Assembly (NCBI GenBank): GCA_014925825.1 | Contig: JACGCK010000183.1 | Span: forward strand, 24,527 to 88,526 | Origin: Pholiota molesta | Taxonomy: Eukaryota > Basidiomycota > Agaricomycetes > Agaricales > Strophariaceae | Reading direction: 5' to 3' | Length of the DNA: 64,000 nucleotides | Part shown: positions 1 to 13,028 of the stretch, piece after piece | Layout of the letters: every line of letters begins with the position of its first letter | How positions within the stretch are numbered: position 1 is the first letter of the stretch | Made by a program: the position numbers and the translations under genes | The notes under the pieces: model-generated | Databases searched by the model: none | What the model was told of the DNA's origin: nothing | What the model saw: the letters and a program-made list of their open reading frames with translations, nothing else

Positions 1-555
1 CCGGCGGCGGCATGCCGCCCGCATACACGCTGCCCGCGGACGACGCGGTGAGCACCCACGCCGGCAGCGGGGCAGCACGAAGGGCAGGCCGGGGGGCGGG
101 TCGTCGACGCGCGTGCGCGCGAAGGCCCCGCGGGCCTCGCGGGCGGCGAGCTCGAGCGCGGAGGAGAAGTCGTCGAGCTGGCGCCACGCCTCCTGGAGCT
201 CGCGCGTGCGGGCCTCGAGCTCGTCGCGCTGGCGCTCGACGGCGGCGAGGCGGGCCTCGTACTCGTCGACGATGCGCTTGAGCTGCTCGGCGGGGATCTG
301 CTTGGGCGAGGGGGCGGCGGCCCCGGCCTGCGGGTGCTCTGTGGTGGAGGTGGGGGTGAGGGTGGTGCCGTTGGTGGCGGGGGAGGCGGCGGCGGCGTCG
401 TGGAGGATGTGGTGGATGCGCTCGGCCTTGTCAGCGCGCTTGCGGGCGGCGGCGAGCTCCGTGCGGAGCTGGTCTGCGTCGCGGTAGGCGTCTGCGAGGA
501 GGGCGGCGAGGTGGTGGTTGGATGTGGGGGCGGGGGGTGGTGGGGAGAGGTCCAT
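1..555 (-). CDS. Coiled-coil protein, 5' part only (3' end outside window)
   Basis: The frame opens at an ATG (553-555) and stays open for 185 codons to the window edge. The start MDLSPPPPAPTSNHH is followed by alanine- and charge-rich helical sequence: a stretch beginning LLADAYRDADQL, then QIPAEQLKRIVDEYEARLAA and ERQRDELEARTRELQEAWRQ, with heptad spacing typical of a coiled coil. A low-complexity Pro/Thr/Ala linker lies between the two helical parts. After about residue 160 the frame turns Arg/Cys-rich, whereas the next frame gives a sensible aliphatic sequence (LPAWVLTASSAGSVYAGG). This suggests one base is missing from the C run complementary to 69-72. Upstream DNA is GC-rich promoter-like sequence. 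No family was recognised. Confidence 0.6.
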   Translation of the reverse strand, partial: MDLSPPPPAPTSNHHLAALLADAYRDADQLRTELAAARKRADKAERIHHILHDAAAASPATNGTTLTPTSTTEHPQAGAAAPSPKQIPAEQLKRIVDEYEARLAAVERQRDELEARTRELQEAWRQLDDFSSALELAAREARGAFARTRVDDPPPGLPFVLPRCRRGCSPRRPRAACMRAACRRR

Positions 556-3500
556 GGTGGTTTGGGCTCCTCTCGCCTCGCCGTCCTTCATAAACTTGCC
601 CCGGCACAACAACCAAAAATAATCCGCAAAAATGCACCCCCGCGGCTCGGCTCGCCCGCTGAACCAAACCATCCCGCCCGGCGGCTATCCCCAAACCCGG
701 CCAAGCCCGCGCCGGCCCCTCCATCCCCGTCGGAGCGCGGCGTCAGATGACTCATCGTCCCCCGCGCTATCCCCCCGGCCTCGCCCCCTCCACGCGCCCC
801 CTTATCGCTATCGATCCGGCGTGCGCGCGCCCACCCACGCGTACAGCTCCCGCGCCCGGGGTCCCCCCTGCCTCGAGGCGCGGGGGAGGGCCGTGTGCTT
901 CGCGTCCCGCGACGCCCCAGCCCCATTTGGGTTCGCGCGAGCGGCCTGGCCCGGCTCTGGCTGCGGGCGCGCGTGGCCTGCCACTCCCTTCCCAGCGCAT
1001 ACCCGCGCAGCGCCAGGGTCGGCCCTCCGATAAGCACATCCCACCCATCACCCCCATCGATCCCATCTGCTGCTCGCCTCGCCGCCTGCGCACTGCCCAG
1101 GAGCCCACAGGGCCGCGTTGCGCTCGCTCGCCCGAGGCCATCTCCGGCTGCGCCACAGACATCATCACAGGGAGCACATTGATCGACGCACATCCGAACG
1201 CATCACAGGGCCCCTCCCTGACGCACTCGAGGCGACGACGAGGCACTTTGCGCGGCCCAAAACGAGGAATTATCCAAAAGGATATCCAGAATTGGCGCGC
1301 AACGCCCCCTTCCCTTCCCACTTTTTTTTCCACGTGGAGAACCACAAAAATACCTCTCCTCCTCCAGCTGTATCACATCCCATCCAGATTCCATATCACC
1401 TCGCACGGTCGTTGCTTTTCACAAAACGCGCAGGTCACGGTACCCACCCCCTTCCGGATTCCGAGTCCAGCTTCCCCCACCCCACCCTCGCGCGCAGTGC
1501 ATTCCATTCACACCAGATTCCCACCGCTGTGCTTCTATTAGTATCACGCCCGTCCGAGGCTGCTGCGACGGGAACAACAGACCACGGGACCTTCGCGCGG
1601 ATGCCCACCGCATTCCGATCGCCGACCCGCCCGCCGCGAAATGAAAAACACGCATCTCCCAAGAAGCCCCCTTCCTCCGCCACCTCGCACGCCAGCGCCA
1701 TTCCGCACGCGCAAATGAAAACCACTACGGTACCACCGGCGTCAGGCACTATCCATTCCATCGCGGCGGCGGACAAAGCACGGAGGAAAAGGAAGCCTAG
1801 CCGCGGCCACGTAGACCGTCGTGTCGACATTCTCTCTCACCGCACTGTGTACGCCGGAGCGCGACGCGCTTCACGTCCCCACGCAGACTGCGTCCGACGT
1901 CGGGAGGGGACCAGACGCTTCCGCAGCGCACTCGTGCGATGCCTAGGATCATGCTCGTTAGTGATGGGTGACTGGTGCTCGGCGACGCACATCTTCGGCA
2001 GAACGACGACCCATCTACATACCATGCCTACTACGCGCCCACCTCGAAACCCACGATGGCAGTTGGCAGGCAACAGTAGAGTGCACAGAGACATGGTTCT
2101 GAACTGCGACGCTATCTAGCTCTAGCGTCTTGACACGCGATGGTACGCCTTTGATTCGGACAGGGAGAACAAGGATTCAAGGACTTCAACGGTATCGCCA
2201 AGTATTCAGCGGTCGCTGAGCTGAGCTGAGCATGTTTGTGGTGAAGTAGTGGTTTCTGGGTTGTCGAGCACGGTATGGCTTTTTTTCTTTTTTCGTCTCT
2301 TACGTTTTTTCTTCGGACTCGTGGTCATCGCCTGGTCGGCATCGGATTCTGGATCGCTTATCTCAAAAACAAGTTTGTGTGCGGCTACAAACCAGAAACA
2401 ACTTTGTAGAGACGACGAGAACATAGGACTACGTCTTTTCCGTGCACACATTGATGGTGGTCAAATGTGTAAGTAGATAGATCGAATGCTCAGCTCGTTG
2501 TGCTCGGACAATGCTCGTGCTCGCTCTGGCAGAAAACCCACGATCGAAGTAGGGGTGTGTAGATTGACCAAAAAGACCAATTTTTACAAACGAAGTATAT
2601 TCATACGAGGATTTTCTGGCGCACGCGCATTCAAATTGCGTCGCCAGGTCCGTGAATCTGGAAAAAAACAGATAAGCTACTTTACGCATGTACATATCTA
2701 GAATGCCCGTTCTCAAATAAAAGATAGCGGCCTAGGCCAAACGGAACGCTATCATCGGCCATGCACAGGATAGGAGGAGCGGGTGACGTGATAATGTCGA
2801 GTTTGCGCGAGCGCCTAATTTGCTGTCGGTGTGCCGAGTGCGTTTCCACGCCGTTTTTGAGATTCTAAGGAGGTGAGAGTACGATAATTTGACAATTGAT
2901 AACCCTTGCGATAGAGAATAAATATCTTATCGATCCTTGAGCATGAGCTCGCGCGGCTTGATCGGCATCACGTGGGAAGGTGGACTTCGAAGTTTGCGCC
3001 GCGTCGACGAGCGCGCTGTCCATCTCCTCCTCCACACTAGCGTGGTTTCGTTCGTTCGTAGGGAGGCCGTCGCCCCGCGCTCTCGCTTACACCGACGTCT
3101 GGCCCTCGCTCCGTGGGTGTCGGGGCACCGGCGCTTGGGTTTATAAAGCGTACTATTTCCTTAGGTTAAGTATTCGCTGTATTCCTTTGGACCCAAGACC
3201 CAATTTGGACCTATATGCAATCCCATTTATAAACCTGCGCTATCCCCACCCCACCACCGGTTCGGCGTACGCCGCACAACGGCATTGACTTGGATGCAGG
3301 TTGTTCGGATACCGTACGTGTTCGTCAAAAATAGGTTGGTTTAGACGCCTCGCGGACGGATGCCGCACGCGCGCACGCACGCACGCCCGACGAGATCGAA
3401 CCCTGACTCAGGCGGGCCGTCCGTGCTGGACACCCCCGCAGCGGCATCCCACCGCCACCCCGACCGCGGCAGCGCAGCGGCGCGCCCATCGCGCAGGCGT

Positions 3501-6500
3501 CCCACCGCCGACGACGTTTTGCGCCTCGTGTGCGTCCTGATCGTCATCATGTCTGCTTGCATCATCCATCAGTGATATCGATACCGCCCGATCTGCGATG
3601 TGACGTGTGCAGGAGTTTGGGAGGAGGAGGACCCACAAGCGTAGTGGTGCTATGAGCCAAATGCTAAGTACTCTCGCCCATCGATCGTAGATCGTACCCA
3701 TGGAACGCATCGTATCACATCCATCCTGAGGCTGCGCAGGCTGTGAACGAATGCTCCAGAACCGACCGCGCCTACCAACCATAAGCTCCGAGAGAAGCCT
3801 AGAGACGCCATTGACCATAAAACTATGTATAGGGACAGGTCGCGTTGAGAAGCTCGTCTGCTAAGCTACCCAGCAGACCCAGCCATCTCGGGCCGTATTT
3901 TACATGTTCCCATATACAGATGCCAACTTGAGCAATCTTTCGCGTACGCTCTTCCATCGCCCATACCAGAGTGCCCTCAAACGTATAGAGATTCCACCAG
4001 AACCATTTTCCGAACTGGCTGGACGCCTTATCCATATTTCCAGTACACCACATCAGATCCCCACCGCCACTCGACATGTCAATGAAACCTGCACCGCGAA
4101 GCACGTCTGCGCTTCCACCCGATCCGTCGCCTGCTCGCAAGCCACACACACATACGCCTCCATCCTGACCGCACCCCCACCTGCCGCCCATCCGCGGCCC
4201 ACCTGCCTGCCACCCCCGCGTCCAAAAGCGGGAATTCACCAAGACGAGCCATGGCGTTCGATCGCCTGCAGTGCACGCTGCGTGCAGCGTGCCCCCGGGG
4301 GGGCTTCGATGCGGCCAAAATAGGACGCCCGTCTCGGTTCTGCCGCGGCTCGCGAGCGAGGGCTGGAGCGTTATCGTCCCCATGACCCGCCCTGCACATT
4401 CCGAGGGAGCCCTGGCCCCGCATCCGACCTATGTCATCATTAATTGCGCCGCATTCGCCCAGCCTCGCGGCGCGCGCGAGGCTGGGTGGGCTCGTTCCCT
4501 CCCTGGTGTATTTACGGCGCCTTTGTCAGACGTTCTGCTTATCTTCCCGCAGAATCCAATTGGGCCACCAGCGCACCGGGGTAGGAGAGGGGTGCGTACG
4601 TGTAGGTACGTATCCGCTACTCTGGACTGATCAGTGGGGCGTTCGTCGCAGCGCAAGCTCGATGCGGTTTGGGAGGATAAGCGCTTGTGCGTAATCCATG
4701 CAGTGCAGGGCGCTATTGTGCGTTCTCCATCGATAAGGTGCACTGCCTCTTCATGGACTTGATTCCCTCCCGGTTCAAGGCGTTGACCGAGAAGAGCTTC
4801 GAGTGCGCACTGTCGGATTCTGTGCTCTACTTCTCCGAGGCTCGCTGCGAGGAACTAGGCCGACGCTGCATCATATCTACTACCCTCCGTATGGTGCGTT
4901 GAAGGGGAGTTGATATCGACTTTTCTATAGAAGCAAGGAATGCGGTACGATCCGCCGATTCGTTCCTTGGATTCCTGTCAATGATTTTTATGAGGTCAAC
5001 ACACTGTTACCGACCTATGAAATGAATCGTTTGTCTAATCAGCAAACCGCGAGATTCGCGAAGGTGCATGGCCATACGCGTGCCTGCCATTGTGGGGAAA
5101 GGCTGACCCGCATTTGAGCTGACAAGATCCATGTTAAGACGTCTTCTTTGTTGTGTACACTAAGCCTGTTTTAGTAGATTGTTTTCGTACCTCGCTTACC
5201 TCGCTTCCTCACAAGCTATCACAGTGGTAAATCACACTAACACACTAAGCATCAGGGAGGCTTGGGTATTATTGGAGGCTTGGTATCCATCTATCCGCCG
5301 AAGCGTTACTCCCATTGGCGATTGAGATTTTTTTAATTTGGAAAAGAATATACAGCCATCTGTAGAAGACTCGTGCAAGGCCATCAAAATAGACAACAAA
5401 CGCGTTCGGATCCTATGTTTAACGATTGACGATTACGGTCAGCTATAGCCATCTTCAAATCTTCTTCTACAATCAAGTTTTAAAAGGTGAAACACTGGTT
5501 CATTCCAGCACGTTGAACGTATATGCATCGGTCATCTGGGTGAAGTATGGTTCTCAATCGGTAGGTACAATTTTTATGAGTATGCTTAGGCTTAGCCTCA
5601 CCACTTACACATTTTAGAGACTCTACAGGTAAACTTTTCAGAGATCTGATGCAAGATACATCTGTATTAAATACATCCTGAAAGCTATGTTTCGTCAGTG
5701 ACCAGTCCTCTTCATTGACCAGACTTGATAGCTTCATAAACCCTCCAGCACGTTGGACATTTTACATGTAGATTACGCATCCACGCAGGCGCTGTTTACG
5801 CATACTTAATATAAATTCGCCCAAGGGGTAACGATAAACAATGAGCTCTCCTTTGGGCTTCTAATCTAGCCAGTTGTCTTTCCGCTTGCTTGAGTAGCAC
5901 GTACACCGGCTAAGAGGTCCTACACCGCTGTCCCGATGCTTGTTGATTGCTGCGCATCCGTGGTAAAGATAGAAATGCTCGCGCTCTATGTCTTTCCAGC
6001 GGTTCTTGGGGGTCTGACGCGCCATCTGAGAAATGATGCGAATTTAGCGCGAGCAGTTTGGCTCGATACCCAGTTCGTTTTTGGCTTGCGAAGCAAGGTT
6101 ATAAGCGGTACCGACTATGATGCCATATCGTCCGACTTTTGGCTCGCGATGATAACAGCGCTGGTGATTTTTATTTCTTGAATCGCAGCTGCCTGGAGGT
6201 GCTCCTACTCCCAGTGAAACTTACGCACTCCTCACTCATATACTTATCCTACAATCGGCGATCGAAGATCTGCCAGTGCCTTTGAACAGCTCCATTTCTT
6301 TTGGTATACTGGGTCATGGCAGATTGTGAACAGCGTAAATACTCCCCAAGTTGTGCCCTTGCAGAACTTCATGTTCACCACTGACCTAAGCCTAATAGCA
6401 CCAATTCTTAGCATGCTGGCAAACGTTCGTGCGAATGAATTGCATCCCGACACGGAAGTGGAGATTAATGAGAGCTCTGGATGCTTTGCGCCCGCATCAT

Positions 6501-7682
6501 TGTAGCCTATAAAGTATGCCATAACGGCTGGCGTCATGTGAACACACCGACAGCGCTCTTCCCGTATCCCGCGGTGATGAAGTCAAGAGATTTCAGTTGT
6601 TATAATTCATTCAATTTTTGAGGCATATAATCCTATGGCATGTGCGGATGGAGACAAAACCTTTATTTGCGCTCAGCCGCCCATTATACACCTTGCTAGC
6701 TACTATTAATCCCTGCCCGAGGTATCGCGTATCTTGGCTCATTCTCTTGGGTAACGTTCTAACCTATTCTAACGGCACCATTTGTAAAATAGGCTTTCCA
6801 ACAGTTATTGCCGACGATAGAGAGTAAACTAAAATCGGAACCAATATTTCTGTGGCCGTTAAAGACTATCAGGCATCCTTTGAATATGAAAACCGTTTCT
6901 TCGAGCAATCATCGCGATGCTTATGGACTCTTACTTCAGATTATATGTAAGTACTAAAGATAGATTCCATCACCCCGTGAGAATAAATAAATTCGGCACC
7001 TATGGGTAACATGAAGCCGGACCGCTGGTAGCCAACTGCTCTTGTTTCTTTCTGTCATACCTGATTTTTGTCGATTTTTATCAATGCCTTGTGTGAACTG
7101 TTCCGCTTATTTCATGTCGAGGTTAGAATCCAACCCAGTCAACTATCGTTGGAAATCTCCTGAAAATCTCTCTAACAGGCTTCCTGATGTGACTAGTTAG
7201 ACGATCGCCTTCGAATTCGGATCCTTGTCAGCAATTTTATCTAGTCAACCACGCTTATGAACTGCGCAGGTTCCGATCCATTTTTAAAGTTATGGTGTGA
7301 GCCAAATTCTCTAAATAACTCCTAGGCTCCTACTCAGATTTGACTCAGATATACTTACGTCGACATGTGCATAGGACCGAATTTTGAACGACAGCGATGA
7401 TTGCTGAACGCATTCTGTTAGCTCTTGAATCTCCAATGAGAATATTTATGCTTGGTCAAGGTTTATTCCAGTATCTTCAAGACCTCACTGAACTCCATTG
7501 GGAAAATCCTTCAGTAGCACGGCATGGTTACATCTTGACATCTGTCATAGAACCAAGAACTCCGTGATCTCGAGGGTAAGAAGAACTGGGCAACGTCAAA
7601 ATGTGTTTTGCTTCCTTCCTTCACGAGGTGCTGCACCAGCGGCACCTACCCCGCTGTAATTTTCTAGCACTCAGCGCCCACC
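556..7682. other. Gene-poor intergenic stretch
   Basis: Positions 556-2100 are very GC-rich with several overlapping open frames on both strands. These look like composition effects (Pro/Arg/Ser-rich, no motifs, no splice logic). From about 2,120 the DNA becomes AT-richer and only short frames remain. The longest is a 186-codon minus-strand frame at 3823-4383 with a Trp-rich tail. I recognise nothing in it and cannot join it to neighbouring exons. Frames at 5936-6181 (plus) and 6244-6537 (minus) are also unassigned. No tRNA or rRNA gene was seen. Confidence 0.5.
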
Positions 7683-9285
7683 ATGGTTGCCATTAGCGAA
7701 GACATGCCATTTTTCGTTCAGTCCAACGCTAACCTCGGCGCCGTGGAGATTGCGACCTTCTTGGGCCTGGTATTGTTCGGTGTATCGCTGTCACAAGGCT
7801 ATACCTACTTTCTCCGTAGCGCTGGCGATCCCTTTCGACTCAAACTATTCGTTCGTCTTCAAGTACTCCACTCTCAATGACCCATTCTAACATAGTCGAC
7901 TAGGTCTTTATTCTACTGTAAGCCACGTTTACACGTCGTCTATATCTCAACGAGTCAATGACATTCTGCGTCTCAGGTTAATGGAAAGCTTTCACTCATT
8001 TACGGCGTCTCACACAATCTATTATGATACTGTGTCGAGATACAAGAACCCTGAGATAAACTCATATTCACTTTCGGCCAATGCTGCAACGGAAACCCTC
8101 ATTACCGTGATGGTTCAGGTATGTGATATACTTCACAGGCTGGACATTTTCCGACGCTCATATCGTGACACCTGTTTTTCTAGTGCTTTTTCTCGCAACG
8201 AATATATCGTCTTTCGGAAGGAAAGCTGCCAATCACCATCGCATGCTTCGGTCTCGCCATCCTTCGCTTCGTCTTCGGCCTCGCATTTTCAGCGGAATCT
8301 GTGATAGATGTACATCGCACTCCGAACTGGGTGGTATTCGTCACCAAGTTTAACTGGTTAATCACCACGACATTAGCTGTGGGAGGGTCCGCGGATATCT
8401 TAATCGCTGCTTCTATGGTGTATTACTTGCGCAAGTTGGTTTCACCGGGCAATATGAAATCGTACGTGGCATGTTAAATCGATTCACTTCGTGTATTAAC
8501 AAAAACCTCAGGACAACAGCAATCTTGAATCGTCTGGTACGATGGTCTCTGCGTAAGATGGATCTTTGACGAAATAATTACTGGTACTGACAGTGCTTTT
8601 CTAGAGACCGGACTTCTTACAAGGTCAATTTAACGGTTACAATGGGAGCTTAAATACTGAGATGCCTTGATACAGCCTGACATCATTAACAGTTATTATA
8701 TTCGTAATTACGCCCTCCAATTCCAATCACCGAAGCTCACTAACCTGTTTCGCGATGTAGTTTCAAGCAATGGCGAATTGTAAGCCTTATTTTCGCTATG
8801 CATGCGCCTTCCTCACATTTAGTACAGTGGTTTGGTTTGCACTATATGTTATCCTGGCCAAACGTGAGCTTCTGCTAGTTCGTTTGATACCTCACCAAAT
8901 TGCTCACAAGTTCCCTTCCTAAAGTATACTCGAATTCGCTCCTTGCTTCGTATGTCATGCAATCTGGACTGTCCGGCCTCTGATTTGATTTTAGTTGACG
9001 ATATCATGTAGACTAAATGCACGCCCGCAGCGGGGGCACACTCAGGCGACCAGTAGATCAAGGCAGCAAGCCGCAATCAGCACGAACATGGACTTCGAAG
9101 CTATGCCGCCGCCAGTTGGGGTGAGTGCAGATCCACTCTTGTTGCTCTACCGGGCGGCGCTCACTCAAGCATGGCGATGGCCGTAGATCTCCTTCCAACT
9201 CGCCGACTTGTCGATGTCATCTGGATCCGGTACCGGCGAATTCCCATCACTCGTATGTCCTTTTTCAAGTTCACTCCAAATATGA
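7683..9285 (+). CDS. DUF6534-type multi-pass membrane protein, 12 exons
   Basis: I rebuilt twelve exons: 7683-7850, 7904-7917, 7977-8118, 8184-8461, 8512-8552, 8605-8623, 8676-8703, 8761-8779, 8828-8863, 8925-8949, 9012-9120 and 9187-9285. Every intron is GT-AG, and the sum is 978 nt, giving 325 residues with the frame closed. The N-terminus has NLGAVEIATFLGLVLFGVSL, a membrane segment followed by QGYTYF. Later come FHSFTASHTIYYD, FFSQRIYRLS, a long membrane region with SADILIAASMVYYLRKL, TAILNRLVRWSLQTGLLTS and AKLYSNSLLASLNAR. This order is the pattern of the expanded Agaricomycete DUF6534 family, whose function is unknown. Six exons are only 14-36 nt long. The last exon is less certain: without the final intron the frame would end at 9186. 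A paralogue with the same exon plan lies at 13029. Confidence 0.78.
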
Positions 9286-9658
9286 TTTCGGGTTCACTCA
9301 GATGGGCGATGTTCGCAGCATGAACCGCATTCGAGGCCGCCGAAGGAGCAATAGCCCACAAGGGCATAATGTACAACATAACAGTAGTTTTTTCGAGCCA
9401 AGGGTACTGCCTGAGTGATGCGCGAAGCCGCCGCTCATGTATTTATATTAGAGTTTCGCCGTTTTTATCTCAATCCAGACTCTCGGGAGAATTACCCTGA
9501 TCCGTCGTGCGACACTAAAAAACCTAAAATATTCAAATAATCAAGGCAAAGTCAAACTTCACAGCAACTCGAACTCGATCGATGTGTGCTTGGGAGAAAA
9601 TCTAAATTTGTGCTTATGGCGTCAAGGAGAGGTCTTCATCAATGCAGAGACGATTACA

Positions 9659-10972
9659 TCAATCATAAAAAGACGTCAAACATATAGATTGATCAATATC
9701 GTAGGTCCTCTCCGTTGCTTCCTCCGCCATATTCCGCAATCCAATAGGCCGCTGAAGACGTAGACTATCCTTGACGGCTAGCTTTCGCAGATTCAGAATC
9801 AGGCTCGAAGCCTATTGTTGACCATGATTCAGCGTTTATAGGGGTCGGCAAAGCAAAGGTATATTTACTCACCGTCATCGAGATAATGGATAGGTACCAT
9901 CTGAATTTAATTATATAGTATAGTGAGTAGCATAAGCGTAAAATAACGGGTCGGTGACTATTTGCACGTACGAGAAGGCGGCTCGGGCAAATCGAGTTTG
10001 AGACTTCGGAGCAATTCATGTGTTAAGAGAATTGCGGTGATGGCTGCGACCAATGTCAATATATTTGGACAGAAATCGGCACGAATCCATACTACTCACC
10101 AGTCACAACGAGAAATACGACAACGCCCTCTCGAAGCAACAACGATGTCAGAGGGGTTTTTGATAACCGCCCGTCCCAAGTAAGCTTGTATAAGCTCATA
10201 GCGAAGATGACAAACTGGATTTGACCGGCGCCCAACCTAAATCGTGGTATAAGTGACATCAGTAGAATATGGACGATCTTTCGTACTTACCCAAACATGA
10301 ACAACGAGATCTTGTCCAGTTTCGGCGGACTACATCCTTGGTGTTGGAGGAGACTTCGTATCACCAAGGCGATCCCTACGAGTTCAAGAACCACAGCTAA
10401 ACCGTATACAACATAAAGAAAGTATTTGATCTTGAGGCTCTGTTTATAGAGAGCATATACTAAAAGGTTATGAATGAGCCGGTCAGACAAGCCACTCGCG
10501 GAAACGAAAGGAACATTACCTCGCATCAGTAGGATTACTTCCAACATGATCAAAGAGACATGGGCGATCACGGTTTTGAAGACGAATATTCCGCTACAGT
10601 TACCCGTGCTCGCTAGTCTGACTACAACACCATAGGAAAGGAGTTGGTTGACTCTGGGGATTGTATCCATAACACTGATGAGCAACGCAGAGAGGAATGA
10701 ACGACACTACGCACATTTGCGCTGCCAGCATGACGTAGCGCGAGCAGAAGTATAACGCTTTGACGAAGGTGATCCTTCCTCTAGTAGAGTACGTAGAGAC
10801 ATCGCTTCGAATCAGAGCTTCCTTGATGGATTTGGGAATGACGAACGTACATCCACAGATATTGCACTTCATCGCTCAGATGAAGAACCAGGTCCCATGT
10901 TTGAACGGTCAATGCTCCAACTGCGTACCATGCGCCCGACAAGTGTTGAATGTTGAATGAATTGAACGGCAT
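9659..10972 (-). CDS. DUF6533-type multi-pass membrane protein, 8 exons
   Basis: Exons in transcription order: 10972-10851, 10780-10715, 10674-10520, 10459-10291, 10236-10100, 10043-9968, 9900-9873 and 9811-9659. The total is 906 nt (301 residues) with a closed frame. The first segment contains VGALTVQTWDLVLHLSDEVQ continuing YLWIGRITFVKALYFCSRYV, which is the signature of the DUF6533 domain. Further membrane helices follow, including AHVSLIMLEVILLMRVYALY and KYFLYVVYGLAVVLELVGIA. The C-terminus carries SRTWYLSIISMTASSLILNL then RKLAV, a pattern common at the end of this family. The intron after exon 6 needs a GTGCAA donor; the closer GTACGT would break the frame. The start is the first in-frame Met before the domain, and an upstream exon cannot be excluded. 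The gene is convergent with the DUF6534 gene at 7683. Confidence 0.72.
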
Positions 10973-13028
10973 ATTTGAGCATCAAAAAATTATACACACC
11001 TGATATCAAGCCCGGTACCAGAGGTAATTGATGGTCCAGAATGATACATCGCTGCCAGTGATCAAGTTCATGAACATTTGGACACCCTATACCGCAGAGA
11101 GGATAGAGAAGAGATCGGGAAGGAGATGTGGAAGTTCGACTCACTGATATCCAGACTATACTTATATTGAGGAATATGCGACCTTCGGACGATAGTGTTC
11201 TGGAATTGTTTCCAATTCTCGAAGTTCGTTGGACCCTGCAGGCACTTTGACAGCCATCAATACACTTTAGATGTTCTCAATGTAGCTCCCAGCAGGTTCC
11301 CTTTCGCCAATTCTGAAGTCGACGAGACACTTACTGTCTATACCGTTTCTTATCTTCCGACTAATTTAAGCGCCAATTGGAACAAGTGATTTCCATAATG
11401 ACAGTCGACCGACCGTGCCCTCCTTCGAATCGAGGATCTGCAAAAGGTTGCTGACTATCAGACTCCGCTTTACAGCTTTTGTCCTGGACATGTCAAGACT
11501 CAACACGAAGGTGGTTTATGCTAATAAGAGGGTACTTCTATGTATTCTGTGGGGTAGAGGAGAACTGCGTAGTGGCTTAAAGACTGTTGTTGACGCTGAC
11601 GATGGTTAGTTTTGAGTGTTGTGGCCCTGCGCAAGTTCGAGCTCCGAATATCATTAATAGGTCCGACTCGGCGACAATTGTCAGCCTTCTTCCTTTCGTC
11701 ACAGCACTGCCGTTGCAGACTTCTCGATGAAATATCTAACCATCCTGAACGACTTCAATGATAGATAAGTCAGTCGCTTCTACCCACTTGGTTAGCATAT
11801 GTTTCACAGTTCGTTCTACTCCCCCCGCTCAAACCCCGCTTCACTGTGCTGCCTTTTCGGGTCGCTTTCTCGTTCGCTTTGTTCACCATGCCGTTAAACG
11901 TTTTCAACTTTGGGGACACGGAGCCATTGAGCTAACGCATATTCCCTGCTAGATGTCTGCCGTCAGCGCATCAGCTTCTAGTATCATGTGCGATTGAATT
12001 GCTTTTGCATAAATGGCGTTCGGCCATGCTCCGCCGCATCGTGAACATCCCGGTGCGCTTCTAATACTACTCTTCGGGACCAAGGTCAAGGTAACACCAA
12101 GCTGCTGCGTTTGTCTGGCTTCCAGCCTTCCACTGCCTTTTCACTCCCTCTTTTTTCTGTTTCATGGTGCGTTCGCTCATCCGACCTTCCTGCTCTTCCG
12201 CTTTTTATTTTCTATCCAGAAATCGACTCCTTACGGTGGGCGCAAAGTGATGTAAAGTATGAGCTGCCTTACCATCTGCATGTACATTCGAGTACGTTGG
12301 AATAATAAACCTTTTGAACCGGAACCCCTTGTTATACTCCTTTCCTTTCTACTGACGCACATCTTTCTACGTCGGAATTCGCCCGAAATTATTTCTCTTC
12401 CGTGGACAGTTTGGTTGCGGACCCGATAGCATTTCGATGACACCAGGCGCTATTCATTTAGGTATAGTTCGACAAACTGCGCCCTTAGAGAGTCGAGGAT
12501 AGTTGTGCTTTGACTGGTGAGTCGCCGAGTTTGATATGGCGTTAGCACATATACGTTCTCAACGCTGATCTGTTTAAGTTTTAGGATCATAAGGCGACCG
12601 CAATTATTTTTATGACACCTTGTCTTTGCCTTAATTATAACCACGGCTATTCCCTTTGGCATATATCAGTCGGTTCTGATCAATTATGAGAGTGTGTGAG
12701 TTTCTGGATTTTTTTTATCGCAGAATAGACAAGTAAAAGGCATATCCATCGCTCAACACAAGGAGCAGCGATCTAATCCATAGCAACTGGGCGACACTTT
12801 ATCACTTGTCAGGACCGAAGGCAGGTTTTTTCGCATGCAACATCGACGTTCAAAGAAAATAACCATGAGAAAGAATGAAGCGGTGTAAGCAGAGCTTTTA
12901 TCTTCTACTCCTTCTCACTACACCGACTCAGGTCTATCTGACTTAACACAACCTCTGCTACAAAAGCTGGTCTTCGGAAAGTAGAATTCGGCATTGTATC
13001 GACACCGTATCCTTCCTGGGAAGATAGT
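10973..13028. other. Intergenic, no supported gene
   Basis: Only short frames without recognisable motifs (for example 11195-11389, 11415-11609, 12013-12255). This is the shared upstream region of the minus-strand gene ending at 10972 and the plus-strand gene starting at 13029. Confidence 0.45.

Noticed and set aside
556..2119. Several overlapping frames of 130-330 codons in GC-rich DNA
   Set aside because: Present on both strands in several frames, Pro/Arg/Ser-rich, with no motif or exon logic; expected from few AT-rich stop codons.
3823..4383. 186-codon minus-strand frame
   Set aside because: No recognisable domain and no adjoining exons; the plus strand is also open here. Left as unassigned.
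9963..9975. Apparent frame break in the DUF6533 gene at a GTACGT donor
   Set aside because: The alternative donor GTGCAA four bases on restores the frame and the expected C-terminal sequence.
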